Positions 59,369 to 64,000 of a stretch of 64,000 nucleotides of DNA are shown piece by piece. The position numbers were made by a program, and so were the translations under genes. The DNA comes from Talinum fruticosum (taxonomy: Eukaryota; Streptophyta; Magnoliopsida; Caryophyllales; Talinaceae): assembly GCA_021018815.1 (NCBI GenBank), contig JAITYX010000004.1:434001-498000 (forward strand), given 5' to 3'. The notes under the pieces were generated by a model. The model was given only the letters and a program-made list of their open reading frames with translations, ran no database searches and had not been told where the DNA came from. Position 1 is the stretch's first letter, and every line of letters begins with the position of its first letter.

Positions 59369-62300
59369 TTCCTTGTAGGTTTATTTGTGGTTTGCTCTAG
59401 TTTCACAATTTCTTTTCCTTCTTTTTACAATTTTTTGTTAATGTAATTCTCACTTTACTCATATTTGAGGATATTTTTGCGGCAAAAATTGTACAGACCC
59501 CTTAGCTGTACCATGTTGAGAGTTTGTCTCGTGGGTTACTAAAAGTAAAAATTGTTATTCATTCTGGCTGGACTTCAGCAATCATCTCTAATCTGGCATC
59601 TTGTTTACCCGGTTGTTTAGTTGTGTTCTATTAATTGTGATAATGATCACCTCTTCCCCTAGCAAACATAATGCCTATGAAGTATAAATAAGTTCTGTGT
59701 AAGTTTTCTCTCCATTTCTGGTTAATATGAATACAGATAGCCCGGAAATTTCTGTTTGGGCATTGGTATTGCATGGGATGCCAACTGGGTTACTACGAAG
59801 CACTCTTTCTGCTTTCTATGGAAGTTTTTCAATTTAGCATGCAGGTCAGTATCAAATTGAAACTGCTGATATTAGGAGGAAATGAAGCTGAAGATGACAT
59901 TCCTCAAAGACTCCGGACTTGTTTCCCCTGACTTTGCTTTATTTCTGTCAGATGCAAGTGTTTTGGTATGATTTTATCTTCTGTGTTATTTTATGATTAT
60001 TATCTCAAAGGATTGGTAATATGCCTGACTGATTATTCTATCCAAATGTTTGCAGCTTCTTATCCCTGGGTATTTTTTATCGTTCAAGGGCACATATTGA
60101 TGTCAATTATCGTTATTTTGCATCTTGTGGTAGCTGTTGATATGTATCTATGGTGATGATCTCCAAGAGTCCTACGAATGTGTATGCGATTGAGGTGAGT
60201 TGCCCTGAACTTGTTTGAAGGTGCTACTTGGTTATATATTTGAGTTCAAGCTGCATGATGTTGAACAACATTAGTATTATTTACTGAAATAAGGATGTAT
60301 CAAGTCATGCCATACCATCCAAAACCATCACTCTGGAATGCTCCTCCCTGTGGGTTCATTTTTCCTTCTCTGTGCCCTTTTTTGTGGTTTTTTTTTTCCG
60401 GGGTGGGGGGTGGGGGGGGTAGGTGCAAGCTACCTTGCCGACCATGCTTAAATTGCAGAAAGGCTATTTCTGATTGTCCCTGGATGCATTGATTGTCTAT
60501 TCACAATGATAGAAGCAGTCTAGTAAAGCCTTTTGCCTTGTTCTGCCATAATTCGAAGCTTAAACCTAAGTTGTGCTTATTCTATTGTGTGTTGAGGTTT
60601 CTCCATGCCTACTTATGCTCGAGGAATTAGCAAGTCGTTTTCGTCCTAAGTCCTGACCAGTGTTGACATGTGGTTGGCTTCCTTTATGTTTGATTGTTTA
60701 TGTGTTATGTGTTGTTCAACAATGTTAAACTTCTGGTGATCCTCATTATTCTCTTATCTTATTCCGACAGCACTTGGATCTTCTTCTTTTCTTATTCTGC
60801 AGGCATCCTTAAAATTCTTCATGCTGATGGTTCGGTTGGGTGACTTGGACCAGTGTGTAAAACACATGGCCATTGCTGACCTAGCACCTTTGCCTGTTAA
60901 ATTTTATATAAATTGGGCCTTAATCCAACTGAGCAATGCATATAAACTCAATATGATTCCAACCCAAAACTTGGTTGAAGCAACTCATTAGCTTACTAAT
61001 ATGGTCAAGGCTTCTTAAATTGTCAGTGTGGGACAACCCACTATTATAACTCCAACATGTCCTGTTCCTCAACCTATAGCTTCCTTCCTCTTTCACTAAC
61101 CCACCACTACCTATATTACTGTGGCACCTTGTTTAGTGGAGACAGCATGTATTGGGGATATATTATCAGTGGGATTTTCATGGATGGAAAAGAAAATGAT
61201 AAATAACTGAGTCTTAAATTGGTGAGGTGTTGTTTGTTTGTTTGTTTGTTGAGGAATCTCTTGAAGATGCGGACTAGAGTCTTGTCTTGTCAGGATGCAT
61301 ACTCCATTGTAGAAAATCAGCATGCAGTTTCCTGTTTTGCACTATTGAGGATATGAATTTGAAAGCTTAATTGTTGTCAGATTTAACCTGTAATCTTGCC
61401 TCCAGAACTATTTGATCTGTTGTCAATTTGAGTGTACTTGAAATAGACATGAGTGTTGGAAGAGGTTGATAGACTGCTTTCAAAAAACCTAATCAGAAGC
61501 AAAGAGACTTTTTACTGAGGAGGCTTGCAAAATATTTTTGAAAAGGAGTTTTAAGATAGTTATGAGTTATGATCATTTTGAAAAGAAATTTAAAAGATCC
61601 AATAGATATGGGAAAAGAAATAAGCATCAACAAAAATCATTGGTGAAAAATTCCAGCATTTGGGGTTTTTCCAACGGTTAATGAATCATTTCATTTGAGT
61701 CTCTGGAAGAGTTCAACAATCAGGCTTTAGGATGTCATTTGCCGTTCATAGTGTTCTGTATGGATGCTTAAGTGTTGGATCTGTCTACAGAGGGGATGTT
61801 CGGTTTTGATTTTCCTGATTTAAAATTGACTGTCTTGTTTTCAGCTCAGCAACACCAGTGCAGATTCTTACGCAGGCAATCACTAAGCACTGTTGATATG
61901 TTATCCCTGGTGTCACTGAAAATGCATGAAAAATGTCTTGGTAGAACAATTTGACAGCAAGTTTGTTATCAAGTCTTGGGATACATTTTGGTAATCTTGT
62001 TTGCTTTATGAATGAAGAGATGACATTGTCAATTGCAGAATCCCAATACCTATGCTGCACACCAGGGGGGTACATCTACCCACAGAGAAATCATTCATGT
62101 ACAATATAGAATACATGAACATTTTTTTTTATCATGTATGGACAATTTATAGGTGGGACTATGTATTCCCATGAGTACAGTATAACTTGCCCTATTCAAG
62201 ATGAAATTGCCAAGTAATCTATAGCTCTCCCTTGCGGTTGGGAACCTGTAAACTAATGTTATGTGCCTGAGTTGCCACACCTGATGTGCTTGTAGAAGGG

Positions 62301-62741
62301 TTTGGCAGCACTTGGATGTATACTCAAAACAGTTGATGTACTGTCCAGGGAGCAAAATTAGTTGAATGCTTAGTTATAGGTCTAGCACTAATGTATAGAA
62401 GGATGTTGAATTATTATGAGTGTTGTCCCACAGTTGATCAAGTGGCTTTGAGAATGCAAATATCCTAATGAGTTATCCTATTTGCTATGGTTGGTTTGTG
62501 AAGGAATCTTTGTTAGGGTTTCATGTCGATTTAGGTTAAATTAATGCAAATCTTAACAAGGTATCGGATTATGTTTTGCGTTTTAATTATACCTGCCTTC
62601 TATCGTATATTGTGTTGTGCCTTTGTTTAGTAGTCTATATGTGAGCAGGTGAAGGGGTTGGTGGTGGTTCTACATTGTAAAATAAACTAGCATTGAACAT
62701 GCTTATAAGATAGTGAGTTAGATCTTTTTCTTTTCCGTTGT

Positions 62742-62817
62742 GAAGAGTTGTAAAATAATTGTAAAATTTTAATTAAAAAGAAGAGTTGTAAAATAATTGT
62801 AAAATTTTAATTAAAAA
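62742..62817. repeat. 38-bp tandem duplication
   Basis: Two head-to-tail copies beginning gaagagttgtaaaataattg at 62742 and 62780, with near-identical sequence. Confidence 0.9.
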
Positions 62818-62866
62818 AAAGTTATAAGGAATCGGTAAAAATTGTAACGTTATAAATTAAAATTAA

Positions 62867-62986
62867 AGAGTAGACTTTAATATCATTTATTGCCAATTAA
62901 TTTTGAGAGGTGATTACAATCTAAGAAGAGTAGACTTTAGTATCATTTATTGCCAATTAATTTTGAGATGTGATTATACCAGTGTG
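62867..62986. repeat. 60-bp tandem duplication
   Basis: Two copies starting agagtagacttta at 62867 and 62927, each continuing tatcatttattgccaattaa. A few mismatches. Confidence 0.88.
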
Positions 62987-63420
62987 GTTGCGCCTTCCTA
63001 AGAAGGGTAAAAAATCAAAAGACAGATTGGTGGATTTATTTCTTAGCAAGTTTGTCTATATTTTTCTCTTTTGAATGTCAACTATTTTCTGTCATGTGAG
63101 ACTAAGGTAATCGCAAATATCTTTTTAAAGATTACTTTTTGTTATTATGGTTGTTTATTAAAACCCTGCCAAATTCTCAATTTACTAAATTAATTGCTTC
63201 TTAATAAAATAAAGGCACGATTATACATAGATCTGGTTCACAACCGCAAATCATGAAGTTTCAGAATAAATGAAGATAGGAGACAACATGGTGGTATGGT
63301 ATTCAAAATAAATCTAATCAATTATTTTAAGGTTAACGAAAGATATAAAAACTGTTGAAACTTTATTACTATGTGGTATCGACAAATAAAAAAAAAAGTC
63401 TCCTAAATAATAAATTAATA

Positions 63421-64000
63421 CTTTTTTTTTTTTGGTAAGAAGGCTGATGATCTGCATTACCAACAGCTCAGTTGTTCAAGAAATGCAGATATATTCTTAG
63501 CTTTTGCCTTTCTAGCTCATTGTAAGCTCTCTCAGGCCGCTTTCTACATATACACCATTTCTGCACGTTTCACAAAACTGTCCGACCTCATTGTAACAAA
63601 ACGTACCCTATGCTTTACATTTTCTTTAATGACAGTAAGTGTAGTTTCAGCCGTTGGAGTGCTGCTCTTGAATATACTTTCATTCCTGCTTGTCCAGATG
63701 ACGTAAATTAATGTTGCAAATCCTGCCCGTTGTAGCTGCTTCTTCCATTTTTTCCCCTTCAATTTCTGTAGTTTTTCTACCCAGGCCCATAGGTTTTCTC
63801 CTGAACTTGGTATCTTTACCCATTTAGCAAGGGCTGTTCTAAGGTGGGTAGCAAAAGGGCACTCATAAAATAGATGCTCCATAGTTTTCGGTTCAGCATT
63901 GCATATTTCAGATCTTGTATCCAGCAGGAGATATAACTTGTGTAATCTAGTTCTAACTGGTAGTCTTTCATACATTAGCAACCAGCAGATAAAAGAAGGT
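63421..64000 (-). mobile_element. 3' end of a plant LINE, cut by the window edge
   Basis: On the minus strand a 145-residue open frame (63981-63544) resembles the C-terminal zinc-binding region of plant LINE reverse transcriptases: RLPVRTRLHKL, then CNAEPKTMEHLFYECPFA, then IWTSRNESIF. The element ends in a poly(T) run on the plus strand (63421-63434), which is its poly(A) tail. The remainder lies beyond 64000. It is not obviously the same family as the LINE at 26190. Confidence 0.88.

Larger units (their letters stand above)
59369..63420. other. intergenic DNA downstream of COG4, no gene seen
   Basis: About 4 kb containing the COG4 3' UTR. Open frames are short and without motifs. It contains a G-run cluster (60400-60419) and two tandem duplications near 62.7-63.0 kb. 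A distant non-coding RNA or unrecognised fragment cannot be excluded. Confidence 0.5.

Noticed and set aside
1..64000. CRISPR array, operon, tRNA gene or phage-like system
   Set aside because: No regularly spaced repeats, no tRNA clover-leaf recognised, and gene structure is plainly plant nuclear.

Overview
This window is nuclear DNA of a flowering plant, most likely a eudicot. Support: four spliced plant-type genes with GT-AG introns, AT-rich intergenic DNA, plant-type LINEs, Ty1/copia and LTR-type repeats, MITEs, a plastid-derived rRNA fragment and an endogenous caulimovirid-like sequence. I cannot name the species from sequence alone.

Layout. 1-2.9 kb: AT-rich DNA with a decayed insertion of plastid 23S rRNA (about 1157-1585). 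2.9-7.25 kb, minus strand: NTAQ1, the N-terminal glutamine amidohydrolase of the N-degron pathway (6 exons). 7.25-10.3 kb: divergent intergenic DNA with an inverted-repeat MITE. 10.3-13.0 kb, plus strand: a plant protein with a C-terminal helix-turn-helix/winged-helix-like region (5 exons). 14.3-39.6 kb, minus strand: an insulin-degrading-enzyme-like M16 zinc metallopeptidase with 26 exons over 25 kb. Its introns carry a 5'-truncated LINE, two Tourist-like MITEs and two copies of a GC-rich hAT-like MITE. 40.3-47.7 kb: a broken Ty1/copia element split by a 2.9-kb LTR-type insertion with a 5-bp target duplication, next to a second partial copy of that repeat. 47.6-54.2 kb: a degenerate endogenous caulimovirid-like sequence on the minus strand, abutting a long (AT)n tract. 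55.65-59.37 kb, plus strand: COG4 of the conserved oligomeric Golgi complex (3 exons). 59.4-63.4 kb: no gene seen. 63.4-64.0 kb: the 3' end of another LINE, running off the window.

The four host genes have unrelated jobs: N-end-rule deamidation, probable DNA binding, peptide degradation (probably peroxisomal) and Golgi tethering. NTAQ1 and the M16 peptidase also lie close together in Arabidopsis (AT2G41760 and AT2G41790, from memory), which suggests conserved microsynteny.

A striking pattern: all four host genes are otherwise intact, but each carries at least one single-base length change in a homopolymer run that breaks the frame (six in all, five apparent deletions and one apparent insertion). 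Residual sequencing or assembly error is the most economical explanation. I found no convincing previously undescribed biological system. The most unusual items are the caulimovirid/(AT)n junction, a duplicated splice donor in the M16 gene, and recurrent polyT-polyG tracts that may mark a short dispersed repeat family.
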